This document shows, in pieces, positions 1-8,709 of a DNA stretch of 42,855 nt. The notes beneath the pieces are model-generated. The model was not told the origin of the DNA. It saw only the letters and a program-made list of their open reading frames with translations, and ran no database searches. The stretch is from Shewanella hafniensis (GTDB lineage Bacteria > Pseudomonadota > Gammaproteobacteria > Enterobacterales > Shewanellaceae). Each line of letters opens with the position of its first letter. The first letter of the stretch is position 1. The position numbers were made by a program, and so were the translations under genes. Location of the stretch: contig NZ_BPFD01000041.1 in NCBI RefSeq assembly GCF_019655335.1, positions 1 through 42,855 of the forward strand, given 5' to 3'.

Positions 1-1
1 G

Positions 2-94
2 TTGGGGCATTATTCGTTTACCCTTACTGAACAAGTACTAAATGGGCAACTGAGGCCGCTGAAACAACCACCGGAGCTGGACAAATGGCCTTAG
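2..94 (+). CDS. 3' end of an unidentified gene (partial)
   Basis: The frame starting at base 2 is open from the window edge to a TAG stop and encodes the last 30 residues of a protein ending in QPPELDKWP. The tail is polar and proline-containing, with no recognisable motif, so no function can be assigned. It converges on the S10 peptidase gene that ends 33 bp downstream on the other strand. A short GTACG-TTTT-CGTAC inverted repeat lies just after the stop but lacks a T-tract. The reading frame fits the C-terminus of a real gene, but only the upstream sequence could prove it. Confidence 0.45.
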   Translation: MGHYSFTLTEQVLNGQLRPLKQPPELDKWP

Positions 95-126
95 CGTACG
101 TTTTCGTACCATTGGGCTTCACACCC

Positions 127-1668
127 CTATTTAGGCTGATAAAAAGCACGGATATCCTTCACTAACTGAGTTAATGATTCGGGCTCAACGTACATCATGT
201 GTCCCGCTTTATAGTAATGCATACTCACACGACTATTATCTATGCCGTTATCGGCAAAGGTATTTTCGGTGGCAAAAAATGGCGTCGCAAAGTCAAAGTA
301 ACCGTTGCCGACAAAAATCCGCAGATCTTTATTCTCACGCTGCGCTTGACCAAGATAAGGCGCCACGTTGACATAGTGCATCTGCTTACCGCTAATATTC
401 CAGTTCCAGCCTCGGTTCACATCAACAGAGAGTACATTGAAAGGACGGGATAAGGTCACGCCCAAATCGTCATACAGATATTGATGCATGGCGGCTGTAT
501 AAGCGCCATCAATCCCATAACCTGATGGATCATCGTCGGTTGAATCGCCGCCACTATCATAGTCTTTACCTGTGTAGCGGCTGTCTAACCGCCCTATTGT
601 CAAATCTTGATCTCTGAGCAGCTCCTTAGTGTATCGACTGGCGCTCACGCGCAAATTAACACGATCTAAATAGTGCTCACTTAACCCCGTAAAGCGCGCC
701 AAGCTTTGACGTACCGCTTGATATGCCTCGGGTGTTAAGCGGCTGCCTTGCAACAACGCAAGGGCATAATCTTTAATGGCAAACTGGCGCGCTTCCTCAA
801 TAAAAGCCTCTAGCCCTAAAGCTTTATCCGCAGCGCTGACTTTATTATGGTAAAAAGCCGTCGCCGCCATCGTCGGTAAAAAACCAATATACGGCTGATT
901 ATTACCTGGCTGGTAACGGGCATGACTAAAATCGAGAATAGATGAAATCAGCATAATCCCATTGACCGAAATGTCGGTCCAACCGCCCTGCAATTCATTA
1001 ACAAGTGCTGCCGCGCGGGTAGTACCATAACTTTCACCCGCCAAATATTTAGGGGAATTCCAACGTTTATGCTCAATCAACCAGCGGCGAATAAACTCGG
1101 CAATTGACTGGGCATCTTCTTTCACGCCCCAAAAGTCTGCACCTTTTTTATCACCTAAAGCGCGACTAAAGCCAGTGCCTACGGGATCGATAAACACGAG
1201 ATCGGACTCATCGAGCACAGAGTAATCATTTGATTCAATAAGATAAGGTGCTGCGCCATCGTCCTTTGCATCCGGCACCACCACACGTTTAGGACCGAAT
1301 AAGCCCATGTGCAACCAAAGTGAGGCCGAACCCGGACCGCCGTTAAAGATAAAAGTGACTGGGCGTGTACTGCTATCTTTAATATCGTTACGTAAATAGC
1401 TAATAGAGAATATACTCGCCAGCGGCTCGTCTTTATCATCCTTTAAAATAGTCTCGCCACTTATCGCTTGGTAACTGACTTTTTGCCCTTGAATCGTCAT
1501 CTTATGCTCAGTTTTGACGACTTCAGGGGCAAGCTTGTCGGCTTTATCCTCGGCCTTTTTGGCGGGTTCGGCATAGCTCAGGCTCGAGCAGAATACGAAC
1601 AACGGCAACAGTAATAATGACCAAAGCGGCCTAGCCGACGCGCGTCGACACGATAATAAAGGTGTCAT
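127..1668 (-). CDS. Secreted S10 family serine carboxypeptidase-like protein
   Basis: This is an alpha/beta-hydrolase of the S10 serine carboxypeptidase family, 513 aa from the chosen start. A signal peptide (basic start, LLLLPLFVFCSSLSYA core, cleavage before EPAKK) indicates export to the periplasm. The nucleophile motif GESYG lies near residue 212, with the acid in NGYFDFATPF and the histidine in AGHMMY near the C-terminus. An oxyanion-type FNGGPGSAS motif precedes them. The frame is open 25 codons further upstream, but only the ATG at 1668 has a Shine-Dalgarno sequence (AGAAGGAAATAAG) and gives a sensible signal peptide. It is divergently oriented from the thioredoxin-like gene and seems monocistronic. 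Family assignment is firm; the peptide substrate is unknown. Confidence 0.9.
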   Translation of the reverse strand: MTPLLSCRRASARPLWSLLLLPLFVFCSSLSYAEPAKKAEDKADKLAPEVVKTEHKMTIQGQKVSYQAISGETILKDDKDEPLASIFSISYLRNDIKDSSTRPVTFIFNGGPGSASLWLHMGLFGPKRVVVPDAKDDGAAPYLIESNDYSVLDESDLVFIDPVGTGFSRALGDKKGADFWGVKEDAQSIAEFIRRWLIEHKRWNSPKYLAGESYGTTRAAALVNELQGGWTDISVNGIMLISSILDFSHARYQPGNNQPYIGFLPTMAATAFYHNKVSAADKALGLEAFIEEARQFAIKDYALALLQGSRLTPEAYQAVRQSLARFTGLSEHYLDRVNLRVSASRYTKELLRDQDLTIGRLDSRYTGKDYDSGGDSTDDDPSGYGIDGAYTAAMHQYLYDDLGVTLSRPFNVLSVDVNRGWNWNISGKQMHYVNVAPYLGQAQRENKDLRIFVGNGYFDFATPFFATENTFADNGIDNSRVSMHYYKAGHMMYVEPESLTQLVKDIRAFYQPK

Positions 1669-1903
1669 CTTATTTCCTTCTATTTTTGTTATAGCGGTAA
1701 CTATCATCCTGCCCAGCTTACAAAGACTCAACAGCAGGCGCAAAACACAATTGCAACTGAATGCGTCAAAGGACTGCTTAAATGAAATCCCATAAATTCA
1801 CGCTGATTTAAGCCGTTAACCGCTAAGATAGGCACGAATCTAAGTCTGTATTCCTTAGTTTCTATGGTTAATAAAGGCACGCCATTCTCCAGCAGGAAGT
1901 TTT

Positions 1904-2455
1904 ATGAGCACTATTACTCTGATCAGTATTGTCATTCTTTGTCTATTAATCGGCGCTATCTTGCTGCTGCTTTGGCAAAGACAAAAAGGAAAAACCATAC
2001 CGCTGGCGGTGATATTTGTACTGGGATTTTTCGCCTCAGGACTCGGTGCGATTATTGGATTTGTACATAAAGGCGAGGATTATCAAGCCTATCAAAAACT
2101 GCAATGGCACACCTTAGCACCCGAGCAAATTGCACCTCTGGTTGCCCAAGGCTATACAGTGTTTGTCGATATCACTTCAGATTGGTGCACCATCTGCCAA
2201 ACCAATAAAGCCGAAGTCACCCACAGGGAACAAATTGTGAATGCCTTAATGGCAGACAACATTATCCTGATGCAAGGCAACTGGAGTGAGGCCAACAAAA
2301 CGATTGAAAGCTATATGCGCCATGAAGGTGTACCAGGTACGCCCTATAATAAAATCTACGGTCCAAGCGCACCCAATGGCATTCTCTTGCCGTCAAAACT
2401 CAGTATGAGTGATGTACTGAATGGCCTTGCTGCCGCACAAACGAATCGCAGCTAA
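1904..2455 (+). CDS. Membrane-anchored thioredoxin-like protein (DsbD C-terminal-domain-like)
   Basis: The 183-aa protein has two N-terminal hydrophobic segments (about residues 5-24 and 33-54) followed by a thioredoxin-fold domain. Its redox motif is C95-T-I-C98 in the context SDWCTICQ. That context resembles the C-terminal domain of DsbD/ScsB, where a WCxxC motif passes electrons to periplasmic partners, but the central electron-shuttling transmembrane domain of DsbD is missing. A cis-proline-like GVPGTP segment is present around residue 144. The ATG at 1904 follows AGGAAG at good spacing. A strong terminator lies 18 bp after the stop, so this looks like a single-gene unit. A role in periplasmic disulfide reduction is inferred, and the electron donor is unknown. 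Confidence 0.85.
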   Translation: MSTITLISIVILCLLIGAILLLLWQRQKGKTIPLAVIFVLGFFASGLGAIIGFVHKGEDYQAYQKLQWHTLAPEQIAPLVAQGYTVFVDITSDWCTICQTNKAEVTHREQIVNALMADNIILMQGNWSEANKTIESYMRHEGVPGTPYNKIYGPSAPNGILLPSKLSMSDVLNGLAAAQTNRS

Positions 2456-2472
2456 CGGAAAAATAACCAATA

Positions 2473-2497
2473 AAAAAGGCTGCACTGCAGCCTTTTT
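2473..2497. terminator. Bidirectional intrinsic terminator
   Basis: A near-perfect inverted repeat, AAAAAGGCTGC / GCAGCCTTTTT, folds with a 3-nt loop and has A and T runs on both flanks. It lies between the convergent thioredoxin-like gene and the TonB-dependent receptor gene and can serve both strands. Confidence 0.88.
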
Positions 2498-2572
2498 GCT
2501 CACTTCAAATCTATAAAAGCCAAATTTCTTGAAAGGTGGGTTAGAAATCGCTTCTATAAATTGGCTTACTCA

Positions 2573-5155
2573 TTAAAAACGGTAATTTACACGGCCATAG
2601 TAGAAGCCACCGTTGTAATCGAACGGCCCACTTTCATAGTAAACGCCACCAAGTTCGCCTAAGGTTCCGTCTTTCAGCTTTTGCGCTTTTTGGTCGAATA
2701 GGTTATTTGCCCCTACCGCCAGCGTTAAGCCATCAAATAACTCATAGCTCACTTCCAAATCTATGGTGACAGCAGCATCGGCCATTTCAGAACCCCAATC
2801 AGAGGTATCATCAGCATGAGTCGCATAGTACTCACCGAAGTAGTTACCACGCAGTGACATGCTTAATTGATCCCATGACTGCGCCCAGGTCAAGGTTGCA
2901 CGGTGTGCAGGAATACCATCTTCTAAACGGCGAACCTTGCCTTCATCAGTGGTTTCGGGATCGAATTTATCAACACTGGTATCGGTCCAACCATAGGCAA
3001 GACTGAATTTAGCATTACCCGACAGGATTTCCGCATCATAGGAGGCGACGATGTCGATACCTTGAGTGGTAGTATCAAAGTCGTTAGTGTAATAACTCAC
3101 GCCTTGGATCAACTCTGGGAACTCAACGCCCGCTGCACGCAGTGCATCATAGTCTTTAGCTTCAACATCAATCTTACTCGACTGCGCAATACGACCCTCT
3201 ACGCCAATGTTGTAATAATCGACCGTTAAGAAAAAGCTTTCGTACTCATAGACAGCACCTAATGCATAGCTTATTGACTCTTCAGGCTTTAACACTTCCC
3301 CGCCATAAAATGCCGCAAGCGGATCGGTAGGTGGTGCAATAAAGGTCTGGATCAGTTCACCTTCGATAATCGATGTCTGTGTGTTGACGACGTTTTCTTG
3401 ACCCACGGTTGGCGCACGGAAACCTGTGCTGTGTGACGCGCGGAACGACAACTCATCCGTTGCGGAATACTGCAATGTCAGTTTGTAATTTAACGTATCG
3501 CCAAAGGTCGAAAAGTCTTCGTAACGCAGTGCTAAACCGAGTAACCAGTCATCACTTAAGTAAGCTTCTAAATCCGTATAAATACCGATATTGTGGCGAG
3601 AGTTTTTACCCGCAGATTCTGGGCCAAAGCCTTTAAATCCGTGCGCACCAATGTTGAAACCTTGGCTAGCATAAGGGCCGGCAATCCAAGAGGCTTCATC
3701 ACCTTGAGATATCTCAAAAGACTCATTACGCCATTCAAAACCAGAAGCAAAGCTAACGTCTTCGATGCCACCTATAGTAATGAAACGCGAGAAATCTAAG
3801 TTAACAGTGGTTTCAACTTGCTCATAGGCACCGGTATCGAAATCAGTCGGTGTGTCTAATCCCAATGATGGATTTAAAGAATTTTTAAGGCCAAAGCTAG
3901 CTTTGTTACTACCCGTACCGGCACTGAAATCATAATTCCACTCGCCGATATCGCCCTTTACACCGGCGAAGAAAGACATGTCTTCAATGGTACCAGTGAA
4001 CTGCGGCGTATAACCCCCTGGGAATATCTGGTTCATGGCAAAGCAATTGGGATCGGCGACCATCGCCTTGTAAGCATCCGTATCGAGTACGTTGCCGTCA
4101 CTGCCATCAGCATTTTTAGGAATAGGTACGAGTCCACATGTTGATGGATCACCATTTACCGCGCCTACGAGTAAGTTCTGACCACCATCATTGGAATACA
4201 CGTTGCTCCGATTTTGCGGGTAACGATAATAAAATCCCCCCACAGCATCGCGGGAAGACAGGTTACCAAAGGCATAGGCATGCATATTGGCATTAATGTC
4301 TAAGCCTGAGTTGATGAACACTGAGTAGTCATCATTGATTTCAGGATTACCCCATACTTGAGCGGGGTCATTAATCGCAATATTGCCCTGCACAGCTAAG
4401 TTAGCCGCATCGGGACGCTGCACACTACGACTGGTTGCATCGGCATTTTTATACTGGAAGCTTAAGTTAACAAAGCCATTATCCGTCAACGGTAAACCAA
4501 CATCACCTTCGACTGTGGTCGTGGCACCGTCACCCTCGTAATATTCACCTTGGGTCACTGTGATGGAGCCACCATCAGAATTATCTTTTAAGACAAAGTT
4601 CATGACGCCTGCTATCGCATCAGAGCCATATTGCGCCGCAGCGCCGTCGCGCAGCACTTCGACTTGCTTCAATGCAGAACCAGGAATAACCGAAATATCA
4701 GGACCTTGAGCACCATCGTTAATGCCGCCGCCTTGGAATGCAATCACAGCTGCGCGGTGACGACGCTTACCATTGACTAACACTAAGGTACTGTCGGAAG
4801 GCAAACCACGTAAGTTAACGGGACGTACTAAGGTTGCCGCATCACTGATGGGTTGAGCGCGCGAGTTAAACGAAGGTACTGAGGTCACCAACATATCAAT
4901 CATGTCAGTCGAACCATTCTTTTTTAAGTCGTCACTACTAATAATATCAATTGGAACGGGGGAATCACCGATTGAGCGTGGTGCCGCACGTGAACCAACA
5001 ACTGCAATCTTTTCCACGCCTTCATTTTTAACAGCAGCGTCTTCTTCCTCAGCCATGGCTTGCGGGCTAGTGAAGCTACCAGACAAAGCTAATGTAATCG
5101 CCAAACTGACTGCACTTAATCCAAACTTCTGCTTCTTTGAGGTCATCATATTCAT
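2573..5155 (-). CDS. TonB-dependent outer-membrane receptor (substrate unknown)
   Basis: The 860-aa protein has an N-terminal signal peptide ending near AMAEEE and a TonB-box-like stretch (EKIAVVGSRA). A plug domain spans about residues 60-190 (VNLRGLPSDSTLVLVNGKR, QVEVLRDGAAAQYGSDAIAGVMN). A long 22-strand-type barrel follows and ends in the aromatic residue of GRVNYRF, as outer-membrane proteins do. FRAPTVGQENV matches the conserved FRAP-type barrel motif. It belongs to the large receptor group common in Shewanella and Alteromonas rather than to a clearly named siderophore or B12 receptor. The start codon is uncertain within MNMM because the ribosome site is weak. It is divergent from the PAS/sigma-54 regulator; I found no sigma-54 promoter in front of it. 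Confidence 0.92.
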   Translation of the reverse strand: MNMMTSKKQKFGLSAVSLAITLALSGSFTSPQAMAEEEDAAVKNEGVEKIAVVGSRAAPRSIGDSPVPIDIISSDDLKKNGSTDMIDMLVTSVPSFNSRAQPISDAATLVRPVNLRGLPSDSTLVLVNGKRRHRAAVIAFQGGGINDGAQGPDISVIPGSALKQVEVLRDGAAAQYGSDAIAGVMNFVLKDNSDGGSITVTQGEYYEGDGATTTVEGDVGLPLTDNGFVNLSFQYKNADATSRSVQRPDAANLAVQGNIAINDPAQVWGNPEINDDYSVFINSGLDINANMHAYAFGNLSSRDAVGGFYYRYPQNRSNVYSNDGGQNLLVGAVNGDPSTCGLVPIPKNADGSDGNVLDTDAYKAMVADPNCFAMNQIFPGGYTPQFTGTIEDMSFFAGVKGDIGEWNYDFSAGTGSNKASFGLKNSLNPSLGLDTPTDFDTGAYEQVETTVNLDFSRFITIGGIEDVSFASGFEWRNESFEISQGDEASWIAGPYASQGFNIGAHGFKGFGPESAGKNSRHNIGIYTDLEAYLSDDWLLGLALRYEDFSTFGDTLNYKLTLQYSATDELSFRASHSTGFRAPTVGQENVVNTQTSIIEGELIQTFIAPPTDPLAAFYGGEVLKPEESISYALGAVYEYESFFLTVDYYNIGVEGRIAQSSKIDVEAKDYDALRAAGVEFPELIQGVSYYTNDFDTTTQGIDIVASYDAEILSGNAKFSLAYGWTDTSVDKFDPETTDEGKVRRLEDGIPAHRATLTWAQSWDQLSMSLRGNYFGEYYATHADDTSDWGSEMADAAVTIDLEVSYELFDGLTLAVGANNLFDQKAQKLKDGTLGELGGVYYESGPFDYNGGFYYGRVNYRF

Positions 5156-5527
5156 CCCAACTGCTTATTATTTTTAGAATACCTGACCTGCTTTATGTGA
5201 TTATCGTCCCTAAAACCTTGCTACCACGGTCAATACAAAGTTATTTTTACATAACAAGAACATTTTTATAACACAAATAAGACAATATCCAATATTAAAT
5301 CAGACTTTTGAATGAATATTAGTCATTTCTCTTTTAGATCAGTTTGTTATAAGTGAATATTTTTTAGGGTGTGTCGTTAGGTAAAATGCACTTTAGGGCG
5401 CCAAAATGTAAAATCATAAGTCACCATAAAGTGGGAAATACTCACTAACTCAATCAAAGACACGATATATCGCGACATGCAACTTAAGGTATACTCGGGC
5501 AATACCAGCCAAGCTTGAGTACCGCAG
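5156..5527. other. Divergent intergenic region between receptor and regulator
   Basis: This 372-bp AT-rich stretch separates two divergent genes and contains no convincing ORF. The only structured signal I see is the palindrome at 5463-5472, near the regulator end. I searched both strands for a sigma-54 GG-N10-GC element and found none, and saw no clear Fur box. The receptor promoter is presumably in the AT-rich part around 5200-5350 but cannot be pinned down by eye. Confidence 0.6.
5463..5472. promoter_or_regulatory. CGATATATCG palindrome upstream of the regulator gene (putative autoregulatory site)
   Basis: This perfect 10-bp palindrome lies 56 bp before the regulator ATG. The same core recurs at 7013-7022 in front of ccoG, with the wider context C-G-C-GATATATCG-C shared. 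The shared motif suggests that the PAS/sigma-54 regulator binds both places and controls its own expression. The role is inferred from recurrence only. Confidence 0.5.
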
Positions 5528-6988
5528 ATGACAAATAAGATTTCAGTCAATAATCAAAAATCAGTCGATAAGCATTTCTTGCCTGAAAATCAGTTACTGC
5601 TTAACGCTGTCGGTGAAGGGATTTATGGATTTGATTTAAGCGGGAATGCGGTGTTCATCAATCCCGCAGCTGAACGCATGACAGGTTGGAAAAATGAAGA
5701 GTTATTGGGCAAAAATATCCATAACTGTCATCATCACAGCCATGCCGATGGTAGCCATTATCCCCAAGAAGATTGCCCAATTTACAACACATTAAAGGAT
5801 GGCATTACCCGCGAAATCACCCACGATGTGTTCTGGCGTAAAGATGGGAGTAGCTTTCCCGTGCATTACAGTTCTACGCCCGTTTACCGTGATAATGAAC
5901 TCATTGGCGTAGTCGCGATATTTCGTGACATTAGTATCCAAAAGCAAACGGAGCAGTCATTACGCCAAGCGTTGGCTCAAGTGCAAGCGCTCTCGGAGCG
6001 ACTTGCCTCCGAGAATCATTACCTACAGGCAGAGCTAGCTGACAAAACGGGTGATGTGGATATTTCGGGTGGCAGTAGCGTGATCCGCCACATGATCCAG
6101 CAATTGCATATGGTAGCCAATACCGACAGTACTGTGCTCATTTGTGGTGAAAATGGCACAGGCAAAGAACTTGTAGCCCGTAACTTACACCAACTCAGTC
6201 GCCGCAAAGATAAACCTATGATCAGTGTCAACTGCGCCGCGTTTTCGGCATCCTTGTTAGAAAGTGAACTCTTTGGTCACGAGAAAGGCGCATTTACCGG
6301 TGCCACCAGCCGCCGTAAAGGTCGCTTCGAACTTGCACACCAAGGCACACTGTTCCTCGACGAAGTGGCAGAACTCAGTTTAGAAGCCCAATCAAAACTA
6401 CTGCGGGTCATCCAAGAGCAATCCTTCGAACGCCTCGGAGGCAGCGAAACCATTCAAGTAGATATTCGCTTGGTCGCCGCCAGTCACCACGACTTACTCA
6501 AGCGAGTCGAGCAAGGATTATTTCGGATGGATCTCTATTACCGCTTGAATGTATTCCCAATTCAAGTACCGCCACTGCGTGCGAGGATTGAAGATATCCC
6601 CGAACTCGTCAGCCATATACTGCATAATTTGAATCGTAAGTTAGGTAAAAAAATCCGCGGCGTGAGCCAAAAAGGACTGCAAAAGCTGATGGCTTACACA
6701 TGGCCGGGCAATGTGCGCGAGTTGCAAAATATTCTCGAACGCGAAGCCATTCTATCCCAAGGCGATATTTTGCAGATCCATGCGATGCCGAGCCATAACC
6801 CCTTAGCTCAGGCCCAAGGACAAACCTTAGCAGAAGCGGAAGCCTTGCATATAGAACAAACCCTTAAGCGTTTAAACTGGCGAATATCCGGCCCACTCGG
6901 CGCGGCAAATGTTCTAGGCGTTCCCGCAAGTACATTGAGATCGCGGATGAAAAAACTGGGGATCCAACGTCAATCGAGTGAAATATAA
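5528..6988 (+). CDS. PAS-domain sigma-54 enhancer-binding transcriptional regulator
   Basis: This 486-aa one-component activator has an N-terminal PAS domain (about 23-140) with a PAC end at GVVAIFRDIS. A short coiled linker (about 140-172) leads to a sigma-54 AAA+ domain: Walker A GENGTGKE at 207-214, the sigma-54 contact loop GAFTGA at 254-259, and Walker B GTLFLDEV at 273-280. The C-terminal Fis-like helix-turn-helix reads VLGVPASTLRSRMKKLGI. The PAS domain has a cluster of potential ligands: H65, C67, H68-H70, H72, H77 and C83. There is no receiver domain, so it probably senses its signal directly. The immediately downstream ccoG has a sigma-54 promoter and matching palindromes, making ccoG the obvious target. 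The start lacks a good Shine-Dalgarno sequence. Confidence 0.93.
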   Translation: MTNKISVNNQKSVDKHFLPENQLLLNAVGEGIYGFDLSGNAVFINPAAERMTGWKNEELLGKNIHNCHHHSHADGSHYPQEDCPIYNTLKDGITREITHDVFWRKDGSSFPVHYSSTPVYRDNELIGVVAIFRDISIQKQTEQSLRQALAQVQALSERLASENHYLQAELADKTGDVDISGGSSVIRHMIQQLHMVANTDSTVLICGENGTGKELVARNLHQLSRRKDKPMISVNCAAFSASLLESELFGHEKGAFTGATSRRKGRFELAHQGTLFLDEVAELSLEAQSKLLRVIQEQSFERLGGSETIQVDIRLVAASHHDLLKRVEQGLFRMDLYYRLNVFPIQVPPLRARIEDIPELVSHILHNLNRKLGKKIRGVSQKGLQKLMAYTWPGNVRELQNILEREAILSQGDILQIHAMPSHNPLAQAQGQTLAEAEALHIEQTLKRLNWRISGPLGAANVLGVPASTLRSRMKKLGIQRQSSEI

Positions 6989-7011
6989 CTCAAACCACAC
7001 AAGCTAAAAAC

Positions 7012-7041
7012 GCGATATATCGCCAATACGTTATATATCGT
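7012..7041. promoter_or_regulatory. Putative upstream activating sites for the PAS/sigma-54 regulator
   Basis: GCGATATATCGC at 7012-7023 is a perfect 12-bp palindrome. A second copy, ACGTTATATATCGT at 7028-7041, matches less well and is about 16-17 bp away. A weaker ATATATAT core follows near 7073-7081. They lie roughly 65-95 bp upstream of the sigma-54 promoter, the normal place for enhancer-binding protein sites. The same core occurs upstream of the regulator gene itself. Confidence 0.55.
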
Positions 7042-7105
7042 GACTACCAATTAGCTCACATTGCAAAATAACCATATATATCATATAGTTGAATCAGTTA
7101 AAACT

Positions 7106-7121
7106 TGGCCTAGCGCTTGCT
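7106..7121 (+). promoter_or_regulatory. Sigma-54 promoter of ccoG
   Basis: TGGCCTAGCGCTTGCT has the -24 GG and -12 GC with the required 10-bp spacing. It matches the TGGCAC-N5-TTGCW consensus at most positions. Its centre is about 48 bp upstream of the ccoG ATG, and the adjacent upstream gene encodes a GAFTGA-bearing sigma-54 activator. Confidence 0.8.
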
Positions 7122-7161
7122 ATAGGGAGGCGAATCTTATTTAAGCCGTTAGGACCCTTTT

Positions 7162-8634
7162 ATGCCCAAGAGCGAAGTTACCCCCAATTCTCCAAGTGTG
7201 AATAAGAGTGTGAGCGCGAAACCTTCCTCAGTCGAGCTGCACATTCCGATTAAAATCCTCTCCAACGAAACTGCAACAGGGAGCAATACGCCCTCAGGCA
7301 ACATCCATTTTCGTGAGCAGAAAGGTGATTTTCAGCGCCTGCGAACCATGATGAATAGCCTGCTGATCGTGCTATTTTTCGCCCTACCGTTTATCTCCAT
7401 CGATGGCCGCCAAGCGATATTGTTAGATATCAGCCAGCAACAGTTTTTCTTCTTTGGCATCACGCTCTGGCCACAGGACTTTACCCTACTTGCATGGATT
7501 TTTATCGCCGCGGCCTTTAGTCTGTTTTTTATTACCGTATTCTGGGGCCGCGTTTGGTGCGGTTATCTTTGCCCACAAACGGCGTGGACCTTTATCTATG
7601 TGTGGATAGAAACGCGCATCGAAGGCAGCAGCAATAAACGCAAACAACTCGACAAAGCGCCCTGGTCTAGCAGTAAATTAGGTAAAAGAAGCACCAAGCA
7701 CTTACTTTGGGGTCTTGCCGCCCTGCTCACTGGCTGTGGTTTTATCAGCTATTTCATACCTGCCCGCGAACTCTATATCGACATTTTTACGGGCAACGCC
7801 AGCTTTTGGGTGACTAGCTGGGTCTGGTTTTTCGCCATTTGTACTTATCTGAATGCGGGCTGGATGCGTGAGCAAATGTGTTTACATTGCTGCCCCTATT
7901 CACGTTTCCAAGCGGTAATGTTCGATGCCAACACTAAAACCGTGACCTATGATGCCAAGCGCGGTGAATCCCGCGGCCCACGTAAACGTAAGCAAGAAAC
8001 CAATCTCAGAGAGAGTAATCTTGGTGATTGTGTTGACTGTAATTTATGTGTCGAAGTGTGCCCAACAGGGATAGATATTCGTAACGGCTTGCAATATGAG
8101 TGCATCAACTGCGGTGCCTGTGTCGATGCCTGTAATGAGACTATGTTGAAGTTCGATTACAAGCAGAATCTTATCGGCTATATGAGCGAAAATGATCTTA
8201 AGGGAGTGAATTACTCCTATTGGCGCTCGCCGCGATTCTTAGGCTACGGCGCAGCGGTCGTGATCATGCTGGTAGTGATAGGTTTAGATTTAAATAGCCG
8301 CAGCGAGATCCAGCTTAACGTGATCCGAGACCGTCAGAGCCTGTACCGCGAAACGACTGACAATAAGATTGAAAATACCTATCAGTTGAAGATCCGCAAC
8401 AAAACGCAGGACACTAAGCAGTATCAACTCGCCGTCGACAGTGAAATGCCCTTTAGTCTAATTGCCGATCCTATTATTACCTTGGCCGCGGGTGAACAGG
8501 TGGACTATCCCGTCACTGTATTAGCCGATAAGGATGCCATCCAGTCGGGGCGCAAAATGATCCAATTCTCGGTGACGGATGTGAAACAGCCAAGCCAGCA
8601 AGTGAGTCAAGAAACTGGATTCTTCAGTCCCTAG
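7162..8634 (+). CDS. ccoG: CcoG/RdxA-family membrane-bound iron-sulfur protein
   Basis: The 490-aa protein has an N-terminal polar region, several transmembrane segments (first near 65-90, then about 95-125, 170-190, 205-225 and 355-375) and membrane-proximal cysteine motifs (GRVWCGYLCPQ and MCLHCCPY). A 2x[4Fe-4S] ferredoxin module follows (CVDCNLCVEVCP and CINCGACVDAC). The C-terminal Ig-like domain (IgD type) starts after the last TM. CcoG proteins are linked to cbb3 oxidase maturation and, in Rhodobacter, to copper reduction. Here no cbb3 genes are adjacent. Instead the gene follows a sigma-54 regulator with its own sigma-54 promoter, so it may be a specialised paralogue whose expression answers a redox or metal signal. 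The role is inferred from the family. Confidence 0.92.
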   Translation: MPKSEVTPNSPSVNKSVSAKPSSVELHIPIKILSNETATGSNTPSGNIHFREQKGDFQRLRTMMNSLLIVLFFALPFISIDGRQAILLDISQQQFFFFGITLWPQDFTLLAWIFIAAAFSLFFITVFWGRVWCGYLCPQTAWTFIYVWIETRIEGSSNKRKQLDKAPWSSSKLGKRSTKHLLWGLAALLTGCGFISYFIPARELYIDIFTGNASFWVTSWVWFFAICTYLNAGWMREQMCLHCCPYSRFQAVMFDANTKTVTYDAKRGESRGPRKRKQETNLRESNLGDCVDCNLCVEVCPTGIDIRNGLQYECINCGACVDACNETMLKFDYKQNLIGYMSENDLKGVNYSYWRSPRFLGYGAAVVIMLVVIGLDLNSRSEIQLNVIRDRQSLYRETTDNKIENTYQLKIRNKTQDTKQYQLAVDSEMPFSLIADPIITLAAGEQVDYPVTVLADKDAIQSGRKMIQFSVTDVKQPSQQVSQETGFFSP

Positions 8635-8637
8635 GCT

Positions 8638-8709
8638 TTTAGCGGTTAATATCGGTAACCGTCTACATTAACCGCTAAATCGGCGCTTGGGGAGTCAACC
8701 CAAGCGCCG
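8638..8709. terminator. Two consecutive stem-loops after ccoG (terminator-like)
   Basis: TTTAGCGGTTAAT (8638-8650) pairs perfectly with 8667-8679. Immediately after, CGGCGCTTGGG (8681-8691) pairs perfectly with 8699-8709 across a 7-nt loop. The second is GC-rich but is followed only by TTCTAAAT rather than a solid T-tract. Termination or 3'-end protection is likely, and I would not exclude a processed 3' RNA. Confidence 0.6.

Noticed and set aside
96..109. GTACG-TTTT-CGTAC inverted repeat after the partial first gene
   Set aside because: Only five base pairs, and no T-run follows on either strand, so terminator function is not supported.
5156..5460. Possible sigma-54 promoter for the TonB-dependent receptor
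   Set aside because: No GG-N10-GC element was found on the minus strand in this interval, despite the neighbouring sigma-54 regulator.
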